Positions 41,683 to 51,845 of a stretch of 64,000 nt of DNA are shown here, one piece after another; positions within the stretch are counted from its first letter, which is position 1; every line of letters begins with the position of its first letter. The notes beneath the pieces are model-generated. The model worked only from the letters and a program-made list of their open reading frames with translations. It was not told where the DNA came from and searched no databases. The stretch spans positions 1,301 through 65,300 of the forward strand of contig NZ_MJAJ01000014.1 of assembly GCF_001746365.1 (NCBI RefSeq), given 5' to 3'. This DNA is from Streptomyces sp. LUP30. GTDB taxonomy: Bacteria; Actinomycetota; Actinomycetes; Streptomycetales; Streptomycetaceae. A program made the translations under genes and the position numbers.

Positions 41683-41714
41683 GGGACCCCAGCCGACGCA
41701 ACGGCTGGGGTCCC
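41683..41714. terminator. Bidirectional hairpin terminator
   Basis: A perfect 12-bp stem, GGGACCCCAGCC / GGCTGGGGTCCC, with an 8-nt loop and a short TTT tract on the plus strand. It lies 108 bp downstream of the GH62 stop and closes that leftward transcript. Confidence 0.75.
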
Positions 41715-41821
41715 TTTGGGCGGTGAGCATCGGTCAGCAGGCGAAGTCGCCCGCGCCGTGAACCGCTCGTCCACGCACCGGCGGACCACACCGGGGCGCG
41801 ATCATCCGTGGAGGGGCAGGA

Positions 41822-43838
<2,017 letters not shown>

Positions 43839-43845
43839 AATCAGG

Positions 43846-43912
43846 ATGATAGGGAACCGGTGGACGGGGTCAATACTTCTCGCATGATTCGCGAACGGTG
43901 TCGAAACATTCG
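43846..43912 (-). promoter_or_regulatory. Sigma-70-like promoter with CGAA-N3-TTCG box
   Basis: On the minus strand, TTGACC (43873-43868) and TATCAT (43851-43846) are 16 bp apart. The palindrome CGAATGTTTCG (43902-43912) lies about 30 bp further upstream. CGAA/TTCG inverted repeats of this kind are known operators of LacI-type regulators of xylan and cellulose genes in Streptomyces. Confidence 0.5.
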
Positions 43913-44335
43913 CAGGACTTTATGGGTGATACGCCGCGTACCGAGCCGGTCGAACGCCCACCAGGCATGAGGCCAACTCGAAGAATCCCGCCCCGATTTT
44001 CCGCCTCGAAGTTCCCGCCCAGGGCTTCCCGTCCGGGCGCAGGCCCCCGCCTCACACGTGTTCAGGTCCTCGATCGACGAGACTGTCGACTTCCCCCACT
44101 CCACCCGCACTTCACCCGCTGCGGCCGAAGGGCGCCTGCCCCGCCCGCGCCGTCGACCAGCGTTCTTCCCTGCCCAGGGCTTCCCTGGAGAGAGCTGCAC
44201 CTCTCATGCACAGGCCGGGGAGTCGGCGCAATCGGCCACTCTCAACTCCTGCGTCACAGAGGTTTCCTGATGGAGCGTCGGGCTACTCGGGCGGTCGTCG
44301 GCCGGGACAGCCCCGGTCGGGAAGGAGTTTCGATC

Positions 44336-44743
44336 ATGAACCGGACCCGGATATGCCGCAGGTCGGCCGCGATCCTGGCGGGTGCGACGGCACTGGCCGT
44401 CCTGCCCTCGGTCACCGCGGCGGCGGTGCCCGCGCAGGCCCAGCCCTGCGTGCAGAAGGTGGCCGTCGTCAACAACGCCGGCTTCGTCCTTTCCTGGGCC
44501 GCCACCACCCGCACCGGCGAACAGGCCGTTCCGACCGACGAGTACCCGATCAACCAGACCAGGGTCATCGACCTGGCCACCGCCTTATGGCCGGAAGGCA
44601 CCGACGTCCGCCCGTACGTCGAGGCGGTGGGTGGGACCAAGGAGTTCGGCAGTTCCTACGTGTCCTACTGCGACAACGGTCAGACGGCCACCTACACCGT
44701 CACCGGGACCACCTTCGACTACTCGGTGACCCGGTTGACCTGA
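44336..44743 (+). CDS. Secreted small protein, TTA-containing (bldA-dependent candidate)
   Basis: 135 residues. The signal peptide is RRSAAILAGATALAVLPSVT, cleaved near VPAQAQ, leaving a mature protein of about 100 residues (VQKVAVVNNAGFVLSWAATT; VIDLATALWPEGTDVRPYVE) with two cysteines that could form a disulphide. GAAGGAG lies 8 bp before ATG 44336. Codon 84 is TTA (44585-44587), the rare Leu codon read by BldA tRNA, so expression is probably tied to development. Beta-rich and lacking a recognised domain; similar short secreted proteins are common in Streptomyces. Confidence 0.75.
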   Translation: MNRTRICRRSAAILAGATALAVLPSVTAAAVPAQAQPCVQKVAVVNNAGFVLSWAATTRTGEQAVPTDEYPINQTRVIDLATALWPEGTDVRPYVEAVGGTKEFGSSYVSYCDNGQTATYTVTGTTFDYSVTRLT

Positions 44744-45251
44744 CCGGCTTCCACGGCCTTCTCACGCGGCCACGGCGCGCAGGTACACCGCGGCACGTCG
44801 CACCCACGGGTCCGGGCGGTCCACCACCGGAGCGCCCGGAGCCGCGCTGAGGAACCCCGCCGAGACGGAGAAGCCACGCCGCGATGGGAGCGGAGACGGA
44901 AGCGGGTCTACGGGCTGGAACAGGGGTGACCCGCCCCCGGAGACGCGCCCTGACGGCGGCCGGTCCCCGGGGGGCAGGCGGCCGCCGGACCTCCGCCCGC
45001 TCCGGGGGAGCGGCCGCCGCGAGCCCGGTGAGCAGGACCGTCCCCGGAGTCTCCGGGCGGGTGATCTTCGAGGTGATGTCACAGGTCCGGTCGAGGCGGC
45101 GGCCGGATCGTCGCGTTCTTTTGGTGATTCGGGACGTTATTCCGCTTCACATGGTCGCGATGGGTTCACATACGACCGCCTTCCTCCTTTGCTCGCCCGG
45201 CGCGCGGCTGAGTTGCCAGAATCTCCTTCACGCAGTCACTGAGGGGGCGGT
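44744..45251. other. Intergenic region, no recognisable gene
   Basis: About 500 bp before the M48 protease. A leftward frame ending RPDPWVRRAAVYLRAVAA at 44762 looks weakly coding, but has no start or motif. The AT-richer part from 45110 to 45230 probably holds the protease promoter. Confidence 0.4.
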
Positions 45252-47696
45252 GTGCGCACCGGTGAACGGGGTGGTGGCGGTACTTGGCTGACGGTACGCG
45301 CGGGGACGGCCGTGGTCCTTCTCGCCGGGGTGTACGTGGTGCCGTGCATGCTGGTGCTCGCCCTGGCCGCCGGCGCCGTCCTGATCTCGACCGAGGGCGT
45401 CAACATCGCCACGGTGAAGCTCGCCGCTCTGGCGCTCGCCCTGGCCACGGGAACGGTGGCCGCGATGGCGCGTACCGTCGTCGGCCGGAGCGGACCGCAG
45501 CACGGCATCCTCGTGACCTCGGCCGAGGCTCCCCTGCTGTGGAACCACGTGGTTCTCCTGGCCGCGGAGGTCGGCACGCGGCCGCCGCACGAGATCCGCG
45601 TGACGGCCGAACCCAACGCATACGTCGTCGAGCACACGAGGCTGCTGGGCCTGCTCCGCGGCAGGCGTTCCGTGTACGTGGGGGCGCCGCTCCTCACCGC
45701 CCTGCCGGTACAGAGTCTCACCGCCGTCCTGGGGCACGAGCTGGCTCACTTCTCCCACCTGGACACGCGGCTTGCGGTGGTTACCTACGGCGGGCGGGAT
45801 CTACTGGCCCGGGTCGTCGACGCGGTCCCGCCGGGAGCACCACATCGGCTGGTCCTCCAGGGATACCTCCACCTGTACTCGCTGGTCTCCTCCTCCGTGC
45901 TGCAGCGTCAGGAGTTCCTGGCCGACCGCTGCGCGGCGCGGGTCACCGACCCTGGCACCGCGGCCGCCGCCATCGAGAAGGTGCACACGGCCGCGGTCGA
46001 CTGGCAGCGCTTCGTCGGCGACCACATGGACCCCGCACGCACCGGACGCGCGCCGGCCGGGATCCTGCCAGCCTTCGGGCGGTTCCTGGCAGCGGGCGGC
46101 TCCGGCCCTGCCGCCTGGCAGCCCGCGCCCCGGCCTGCGACATGGGACACGCACCCGCCGCTGGCCGACAGGATCGAGGCACTCCTGTCCGACGCCCTGC
46201 CCGCCGACGCCACCGGAGTGGAATTGCCGCAGGTCGACCGGTCCTGGGACCTGGTGCCGGGCCTTGAGCACTCAGCCCGGCTGGACGATCTGGTGCTCCC
46301 TTCACCGGGCTGTACGCGTGAGCCGTTCGACGAACATGCGAAAGCGGTCGCCGTCGGACGCCGCCAGGACAGCGCTGACGCTCTCTACCGTGCGGCCGCC
46401 GAGATGCACGGCGGCTCTGAGGCCGGCCTGCCCTACGTCTGGGAACTACTGGCGGGCGGGAACGGCGGACGGCTCCATGAGCTCCTGCTGCGCGAGTGCC
46501 CCGCAACGGCCGCCGGCGCCACCGGCGGCACGGAAACGCTTCGACAGGCCCTTCAGGACGCCGTCGTGCTCGCCGCGGTCGCCTCCGGGGCCGCGTGCTG
46601 GCGGCCGGACCCGGTACAGGGAACCCTGCCGGACATCACGCTTCCGGACCTTCTTCCCGTCTCGGCGGGGCGCCTGGTCGATCCCCTGCTCGTAGGGGCG
46701 GTGCGCGACCAGCTGCGGGCTCTGGGAGTCGACGAACGACGGGGACGCCCCTCGCCGGGCTCCGGCAGCGACGCCGACAACGCGGGTGAACTGATCGGCG
46801 CCCTCGCGGTGCGCCTCAACAACCAGCCGTACGACGTGCTGGTGCACATCTCGGGCCTGTACTTCCTCCCGGCGAATCCGCATGACATGGCCTGGGACAC
46901 GTTCGGCCACAGACTCGCGGCCCGGCTGGAGACCGCCGTGCAGGGCCCGAGCGAGCCCGGACTGTTCGTCGCGTTCCGCAGCGTCGCCGCCACACGTCCC
47001 CTGCAGCCTGCCGAAGCGGGCACGGACCTCTTCCTGAAGGACGGCACCTGGCTGCGGATGGAGGAGTTCGGCTGGCGCAAACGCAGACGTCGGCACCGGG
47101 TCGATCCGGTGGAAGCCCTGCACCGAGGGGCCGAGGCGAGAGCAGTGGTCGCTGCCCTTGTCGAGCGGACTCCGCGGGAACCGGACCAGGCGCCGTCCCG
47201 TGGGCGCCGGGCTGCCCGGGTCACCGCGACGTACCGTGCGCTGGCCGCCGTCGACCTCAACCGCGGTGGTGCGCGGCGTAGCAGCGTCGCCGTCCTGATC
47301 ATGTGGAACCTTGTGTCCGCGATCCTCGTCGTGGCGATCACCGCAGCCCACAGCGACGAGATGATGCCGTTTCTGCCGTTGTTCCTTGGGTTCTTCCTGG
47401 TGGGCGCCTTGCTGCAGCGGGCCGCCGCACGCCGGCTCACAGCGCCTCCGCGTCCGGACGGACGCCGGACGCAGAGACGGGCCGCGCGGCTGGCCGCCCA
47501 CCCGGCCGGGCCCAGCCCTCTGCGATGGGCGGCCAAGGGGGTTCTTGCCAGCGCATGCTGCACGCCACTGGGCGCGTACTTCGCCGCCCGGGCGATGGCC
47601 GCGGCACGCCGGAACGGTCAGCGCCCGACAGCCGGCGTCCTCGTCCTGGTCCTGCAGTGCGTCGTGCTCGTCGTCGCTTACGCCCTTCTGCTCTGA
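45252..47696 (+). CDS. Membrane M48-family metallopeptidase (HtpX/Ste24-like), large
   Basis: 814 residues from GTG 45252. Two N-terminal helices (AVVLLAGVYVVPCMLVLALA; LAALALALATGTVAAMA) precede an M48 catalytic domain with the zinc site His162-Glu-Leu-Ala-His166 (VLGHELAHFSHLDTRLA) and the third ligand Glu221 in QEFLADRCAA. A long central region of about 350 residues is not recognised. Two or three more helices close the protein (VAVLIMWNLVSAILVVAITA; VLVLVLQCVVLVVAYALLL). It is far longer than HtpX (about 290 residues). It precedes a small membrane peptide and a membrane-tailed ECF sigma factor, suggesting proteolytic signalling or membrane quality control. Confidence 0.85.
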   Translation: MRTGERGGGGTWLTVRAGTAVVLLAGVYVVPCMLVLALAAGAVLISTEGVNIATVKLAALALALATGTVAAMARTVVGRSGPQHGILVTSAEAPLLWNHVVLLAAEVGTRPPHEIRVTAEPNAYVVEHTRLLGLLRGRRSVYVGAPLLTALPVQSLTAVLGHELAHFSHLDTRLAVVTYGGRDLLARVVDAVPPGAPHRLVLQGYLHLYSLVSSSVLQRQEFLADRCAARVTDPGTAAAAIEKVHTAAVDWQRFVGDHMDPARTGRAPAGILPAFGRFLAAGGSGPAAWQPAPRPATWDTHPPLADRIEALLSDALPADATGVELPQVDRSWDLVPGLEHSARLDDLVLPSPGCTREPFDEHAKAVAVGRRQDSADALYRAAAEMHGGSEAGLPYVWELLAGGNGGRLHELLLRECPATAAGATGGTETLRQALQDAVVLAAVASGAACWRPDPVQGTLPDITLPDLLPVSAGRLVDPLLVGAVRDQLRALGVDERRGRPSPGSGSDADNAGELIGALAVRLNNQPYDVLVHISGLYFLPANPHDMAWDTFGHRLAARLETAVQGPSEPGLFVAFRSVAATRPLQPAEAGTDLFLKDGTWLRMEEFGWRKRRRRHRVDPVEALHRGAEARAVVAALVERTPREPDQAPSRGRRAARVTATYRALAAVDLNRGGARRSSVAVLIMWNLVSAILVVAITAAHSDEMMPFLPLFLGFFLVGALLQRAAARRLTAPPRPDGRRTQRRAARLAAHPAGPSPLRWAAKGVLASACCTPLGAYFAARAMAAARRNGQRPTAGVLVLVLQCVVLVVAYALLL

Positions 47697-47764
47697 ACAT
47701 GCGTAAAGAAGCTCGCTGCGGGCGGTAAACGAAACGGCGACCGGTCTCTCGTACAGGGATGTAC

Positions 47765-47784
47765 GGCCGTCCGCGCGGACGGCC
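47765..47784 (+). terminator. Palindromic hairpin after the M48 gene
   Basis: A perfect 20-bp palindrome (arms GGCCGTCCGC / GCGGACGGCC), 69 bp after the protease stop and 24 bp before the small membrane gene. As a loopless palindrome it could be an attenuator, or an operator for the downstream pair. Confidence 0.55.
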
Positions 47785-47807
47785 CCCGCAGAAAGGCCGA
47801 ATGCCGC

Positions 47808-47957
47808 ATGACCGAACACCTCTGGCTCGACCTGGCAGTCACCGTGGCACAGGTCCTGTTACTCCTCGCGCAAACGGTCACGCAGTGGTGCGTCATGCGT
47901 GTACACGTCCGTCGCAGCCGCACGCTCAACCCCTCCGAGACGGGACGTGACGACTGA
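47808..47957 (+). CDS. 49-residue single-span membrane peptide
   Basis: A short gene easily missed: ATG 47808, product MTEHLWLDLAVTVAQVLLLL, then AQTVTQWCVMRVHVRRSRTL and a short polar tail. One hydrophobic helix is followed by a basic cytoplasmic tail (positive-inside). AAAGG lies about 12 bp upstream. Its stop TGA (47955-47957) shares its last base with the ATG of the sigma factor gene, so the two are translationally coupled. A membrane peptide directly ahead of an ECF sigma factor could be a partner or sensor; no known anti-sigma domain is seen. Confidence 0.6.
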   Translation: MTEHLWLDLAVTVAQVLLLLAQTVTQWCVMRVHVRRSRTLNPSETGRDD

Positions 47958-48631
47958 TGACGATGCACACGCCTGATCAGCACCCCGGTGAGTGGGCGGA
48001 TCTGATCCAGGACCTGTACCGCGAGCATCGCGACCACCTCCTGCGCTTCGCCAGAAGGCAACTGGCGAAACACGGACACCCGTCGTCGGCTGCCGACGCG
48101 GAGGACATCGTCCAGCAGGCTTTCGTCGCCGCCCTGGCGACCTGGCCCACGATGACCGAACACCTGGGCAACCCGCTGGGGTGGCTCCACACCGTGGTGG
48201 TGCAGAAATGCCGTGACCTGCCCGCCCACGTCCGCCGTTCCACTCCTGTCGACCACGCGGGGTTGGAGCCCGCTTCGGGCCTGCCGCGATGGACGTCGAC
48301 CTCGGCCGTGTCCGATCCTCAGCGGGCGGCGGAGGCCGACGCGGTGATGGGCGAGATTCTGCGGCTGCCCGACACGCAGCGTGAGGCGGTGCTGCTGAGG
48401 ATCGTCGCCGACTGGAGCTACGCGAGCATCGCCACCGCGATGGACATGGAGCCCAGCACCGCACGAGTCCACGTGTTCCGCGGACGCCGCGCCGTCTCCG
48501 AGCGGCAGAACGGTGCTGGCCTCGGCGTCTTCGCCGATCCCACCGCGCACCCGCGAGCCGCGCTCGTGTCCCTGCTCCTGCTCATTGCTCTGGTCGTCGG
48601 CGGGCTCGCCGTGCTGGTTGCCTGGTGGTGA
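47957..48631 (+). CDS. ECF sigma factor with C-terminal transmembrane helix
   Basis: 224 residues. Region 2 is YREHRDHLLRFARRQLAKHG, SSAADAEDIVQQAFVAALAT, then GNPLGWLHTVVVQKCRDLPA. Region 4 is LPDTQREAVLLRIVADWSYA, MDMEPSTARVHVFRGRRAVS. After a spacer of about 15 residues the protein ends in one strong hydrophobic helix (ALVSLLLLIALVVGGLAVLV, then AWW). A membrane anchor on the sigma factor itself is known in a few ECF groups and would hold it at the membrane until released. Candidates for that are the M48 protease and the 49-residue peptide encoded just upstream. Confidence 0.85.
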   Translation: MTMHTPDQHPGEWADLIQDLYREHRDHLLRFARRQLAKHGHPSSAADAEDIVQQAFVAALATWPTMTEHLGNPLGWLHTVVVQKCRDLPAHVRRSTPVDHAGLEPASGLPRWTSTSAVSDPQRAAEADAVMGEILRLPDTQREAVLLRIVADWSYASIATAMDMEPSTARVHVFRGRRAVSERQNGAGLGVFADPTAHPRAALVSLLLLIALVVGGLAVLVAWW

Positions 48632-49034
48632 CCGGCAGACCCACTAGGCTCACGCGACCGGGCGCGGCCAGGTCCGGCCCTGACCGGTCCCGGCCGGGGG
48701 CGAGTTCCCGCCTGGCACCCGCACGGTCTGCGGCCCGGTGACGCGTTCCACCGCCTCATCACCGACCGCCGGCCCGGTCCGGCCTGCTCCGGATCCGCAC
48801 GCGACGGCCCGCTGCCGCTGCTGCCGCAGGAGAACGGACGCGCCTACGGCAGCGGCTACGCCGGGTAAGGCCCCTACGAGCTCGCCCGGGTGTTCAGCGG
48901 GGTGCCGCCCGCACCGGGAAGCTGTGTACGAGGACCTGGCAGCCATCCTGCGCGGTCGACCACCGGATGGGCTCGCTGCGCACGACCGCGGTCCAGCTGA
49001 CCGGCGGGGCCCGCTCGTTGCGCGGGCCCCGCCT
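48632..49034. other. Intergenic region, no recognisable gene
   Basis: 400 bp between the convergent sigma factor and lasso exporter genes. A rightward stretch around 48820-48900 (QENGRAYGSGYAG, stop, GPYELARVFSG) looks like a decayed small gene of unknown type. Confidence 0.35.
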
Positions 49035-51080
49035 TCACGCCGTCGGCCGCCGTCTCCCGGCCCGGCTGGGGCCGCCGGCACCGGGACCGCCGTGGTCGGG
49101 CCCGCGGTCGTCCAGCACCACCGCGCCCTCTTCCGGCCGGAGCATCTGGTTCGCGGCCAGCTCGCGGTACAGATCGCTGCCGGTCAGGAGCTCTTCATGG
49201 CGTCCTTCGGCGACGGCGCGGCCCTCGTCCAGCACCACGATGCGGTCCGCGTGCCGCACGGTGGACAGGCGGTGCGCGACGACCAGCAGGGCGCACTCCT
49301 CGGCGGCGTCCCTCATGACGGTGGTGAGGGCGGATTCGTTGATCGCGTCGAGGTGGGACGTGGGCTCGTCCAGCAGGAGCAGCGCGGGCCGGGCCAGCAA
49401 CGCGCGGGCGATCGCGACGCGTTGGCGTTCGCCGCCCGAGAGCGTGTTGCCGCGTTCGCCGACGACGGCGTCCAGACCGCCGGGCAACCGGTCGACGACC
49501 CCCTCCAGCAGGGCCAGCCGCAGGACGCGCCGGATCTCTCGTTCCGGGGCGTCGGGCACGGCGTAGGCGATGTTGTCGCGCAGGGTGCCGTGCACGACAT
49601 GGGCGTTCTGGTCGACGACGGCGATGCGGCGGCGGCACGCGTCGCGGGTGAGCCTGGCCGCGGGCAGCCCGTCGAAGAGCACCTCGCCCGAGGCAGGCTC
49701 GTAGAACCTCGCCACCAGGGCGAACACCGTGCTCTTGCCGGCCCCCGACCGGCCCACCAGCGCGACGTGCTGGCGTTGTGCGACGGCGAACGACACGCCG
49801 CGCAGGACCGGCCGGTCCGGGTGGTAGGCGAAGTGGACGTCGCGCAGGGCGAGCGCGGGCCGTCCACCGGGATCCCTACCGGCCCGGCCGCCGGGATCCC
49901 CAGTAGGCCGGACGCCGGGACCTCCACCGGGCCGACAGCCGGGCTTTCCCTCGGTCTCTTCGCCGGGCCGTCCGCCAGGCGCTCCCTGGGTTCCGCGCGT
50001 CCCGGCCGGCGGCCGGGCGGGGGTGGACGGTCCCGGGGTCGGGCGGGCGGCGGGCTCGACGGGCAGCCGCAGCGCCTCGTCGACGCGCTGATAGGCGCCC
50101 ATCCCGCGTTGGACGAGGCCCACGGCGTGGAACACGGACGACAGCGGCAGGACGAGGTACGAGGCGTACAGCAGGAAGGCGACGAGGTCCCCGAGGGAGC
50201 GGGCCTGCCCGTCGACGCGCAGGCCGCCGACGACCAGGACGATCAGGAACGAGCCCTGTACGGCGAGTTCGACGGCGGGACTCATGACCGAGGCGAGCTT
50301 CGCGGTGCGCACCCCCGCGCCGTAGGCCGCATCGACGCGTGCGCCGATGCCGGCCGCCTCGCGTTCCTCTGCGCAGTGCACGCGGACCATCGGCAGGGCG
50401 CCGAGGGCGCGTTCGAGGTCGGCGGCGAGGGCGCCGACCGAGTCCTGCATGTGCGCCGACGCGCACCGGATGCCCGTGAGCAGCGAGGCGACGACGAGGG
50501 CCGCCGCGGCCACGGTGCCGCCGACGAGGAGCAGCAGCAGCGGATCCAGCCACAGCATGATCAGGACGGCCCCTGCGGCCACGATGCTCCCCGTCACCAT
50601 GTCGACCAGGGCCTGCGACACGACCTCCCGGAGCAGCGTGGTGTCGGCCGTCACCCGGGATACCAGGTCGCCGCCCCGATGCCGGTCGTACTCCCGCATC
50701 TCCAGCCGGAGCAACCGACCGACGAGCCCGTGCCGCAGCTGCCGCACGACGCCTTCGCCCATTCGTTCCAGGAGAAACCGCCCGGTGGACCCGGTCGCGG
50801 CTTCGGCCACGAACAGCGCGCCCAGGAGCGCCAGCGGCGGCCAGGCGACCTGCGCGTGGCCGCTCGCGTCGACGACGTGCTTGGCGACGAGCGGCTGGGC
50901 CAGACCCAGCGCGGAGCCCACGAGTGTGAGCACGGTGGCCAGGGCGATGGTGTTCCGGTGTCCGGCGGTGAGCCGGTACATCGTGGCCACCGCCTCTCGG
51001 GCGGAGCCGACGGCGACCGGGGACCCGTCACCGGTGGCGACCGGCGTCCGGCGGCCGTCGGCGACCTGAGCGCCGGTCAC
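49035..51080 (-). CDS. Lasso peptide ABC exporter (fused TMD-NBD)
   Basis: 681 residues from GTG 51080, which overlaps the stop of the B2 gene as GTGA. A six-helix exporter domain (IALATVLTLVGSALGLAQPL; MREYDRHRGGDLVSRVTADT) is followed by an unusual Gly/Pro/Arg-rich linker of five octapeptide repeats. The ATPase domain has Walker A GRSGAGKST, the Q-loop in VVDQNAHVVHG, signature LSGGERQRVAIARALL, Walker B LLLLDEPTSHLD and H-loop VVAHRLSTV. Fifth gene of the lasso operon; it should export the mature peptide and give self-protection. No C39 protease domain is present, as leader removal is by B2. Confidence 0.93.
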   Translation of the reverse strand: MTGAQVADGRRTPVATGDGSPVAVGSAREAVATMYRLTAGHRNTIALATVLTLVGSALGLAQPLVAKHVVDASGHAQVAWPPLALLGALFVAEAATGSTGRFLLERMGEGVVRQLRHGLVGRLLRLEMREYDRHRGGDLVSRVTADTTLLREVVSQALVDMVTGSIVAAGAVLIMLWLDPLLLLLVGGTVAAAALVVASLLTGIRCASAHMQDSVGALAADLERALGALPMVRVHCAEEREAAGIGARVDAAYGAGVRTAKLASVMSPAVELAVQGSFLIVLVVGGLRVDGQARSLGDLVAFLLYASYLVLPLSSVFHAVGLVQRGMGAYQRVDEALRLPVEPAARPTPGPSTPARPPAGTRGTQGAPGGRPGEETEGKPGCRPGGGPGVRPTGDPGGRAGRDPGGRPALALRDVHFAYHPDRPVLRGVSFAVAQRQHVALVGRSGAGKSTVFALVARFYEPASGEVLFDGLPAARLTRDACRRRIAVVDQNAHVVHGTLRDNIAYAVPDAPEREIRRVLRLALLEGVVDRLPGGLDAVVGERGNTLSGGERQRVAIARALLARPALLLLDEPTSHLDAINESALTTVMRDAAEECALLVVAHRLSTVRHADRIVVLDEGRAVAEGRHEELLTGSDLYRELAANQMLRPEEGAVVLDDRGPDHGGPGAGGPSRAGRRRPTA
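49867..49986 (-). repeat. 24-bp x 5 tandem repeat encoding octapeptides
   Basis: Five contiguous 24-bp units begin CCGGG at 49867, 49891, 49915, 49939 and 49963 (plus strand). They encode, in exporter order, GGRPGEET, EGKPGCRP, GGGPGVRP, TGDPGGRA and GRDPGGRP. The units are imperfect, so the array is ageing. It expands the linker between membrane and ATPase domains. Confidence 0.8.
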
Positions 51081-51514
51081 CGGCCGGTCGGCCGTGACGG
51101 CGGGCCGACGGCCACCAGCCGGGCGAAGTAGCCCTCGGGCGCACCTTCCCCCACGGGACGGCCCTCCGCCTCGATCCAGGCGTGCGCGGTGAAGGGCGGG
51201 ACGACGCGTACCCCGGTGCACCACGTCGGCCAGGTCCCGCCGAGACGGCACAGCAGCGCCGCTCCCAGGGATCGCGGCAGACAGCCCTTCGGCCCGGCGC
51301 AGTGCAAGCTGGCGGCGCACATGGCGTCCCGCGCGTTCCGGGCCTGCGCGGCGGTCGCGGGAGCGGCCCCGCGGCGCAGGACGCCGAGCACCGCGCGGAT
51401 GCGGCGGGGCGGCAGAAGGGCGAGGAGGACGGCCGGGAGCAGCACCAGCCGGGCCGCCAGACGCCGGTCCAGGGGAACGCCGGTGGGTCGCTCCAGCGCG
51501 CTGGGCGTTGTCAT
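51077..51514 (-). CDS. Lasso peptide B2 leader peptidase (transglutaminase-like)
   Basis: 145 residues. The family core is present: AQARNARDAMCAASLHCAGP, then KGCLPRSLGAALLCRLGG with the catalytic Cys78, and VVPPFTAHAWIEAEGRPVGE with the catalytic His111. B2 proteins cut the leader from the precursor using a Cys-His-Asp type site, after the RRE partner (B1) presents it. The ATG at 51514 overlaps the B1 stop (ATGA) and its own stop overlaps the exporter start, so B1, B2 and exporter are translationally coupled. The N-terminal hydrophobic stretch (LVLLPAVLLALLPP) is normal for the family. Confidence 0.93.
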   Translation of the reverse strand: MTTPSALERPTGVPLDRRLAARLVLLPAVLLALLPPRRIRAVLGVLRRGAAPATAAQARNARDAMCAASLHCAGPKGCLPRSLGAALLCRLGGTWPTWCTGVRVVPPFTAHAWIEAEGRPVGEGAPEGYFARLVAVGPPSRPTGR

Positions 51515-51765
51515 GAGGCGAGCCCCGAGCCGCGCAGCTGTCCGACGAGCGCCTCGACGTCCCGCAGGGCCTGCCCCTCGTCGATGTCGAACTCCCGGAC
51601 CAGGGCGGCGGCCGCGTCCGACTCCTCGCCGCCGTCGAGCAGGATCCGTACCACGAGGGTGGCCGTCGGATTCAACTCCCAGTAGGCGCCCGCTCGTTCG
51701 TCGAGGAGCACTGTGCCGTAGTCGGTCTCGGCCGTGGAGACGTCGCCGGCGAAGCGCAGGGACAT
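51511..51765 (-). CDS. Lasso peptide B1 protein (PqqD-like RRE)
   Basis: 84 residues of PqqD fold: SLRFAGDVSTAETDYGTVLL, DERAGAYWELNPTATLVVRI and a helical end FDIDEGQALRDVEALVGQLR. RRE proteins bind the leader's conserved YxxPxL region and deliver it to the B2 peptidase. The ATG at 51765 lies 80 bp behind the cyclase stop. Split B1/B2 proteins are the normal arrangement in actinobacterial lasso clusters. No unusual residues are seen. Confidence 0.93.
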   Translation of the reverse strand: MSLRFAGDVSTAETDYGTVLLDERAGAYWELNPTATLVVRILLDGGEESDAAAALVREFDIDEGQALRDVEALVGQLRGSGLAS

Positions 51766-51845
51766 GTGAGGACCTTTCTGACGTGGGGGGGAGAGACATG
51801 GGGCGCAGGTCTCCGGACGGGGAGTGTGCGGGCCCGCGGCGGTGC

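Noticed and set aside
41641..41720. GC-rich repeated sequence around the hairpin as a possible attachment site or tRNA end
   Set aside because: No cloverleaf or direct repeat partner seen; the hairpin is explained as a terminator.
43869..44743. 281-residue frame as the full secreted protein
   Set aside because: The signal peptide and ribosome-binding site place the start at 44336; the upstream part is Pro/Arg-rich and overlaps the GH62 promoter region.
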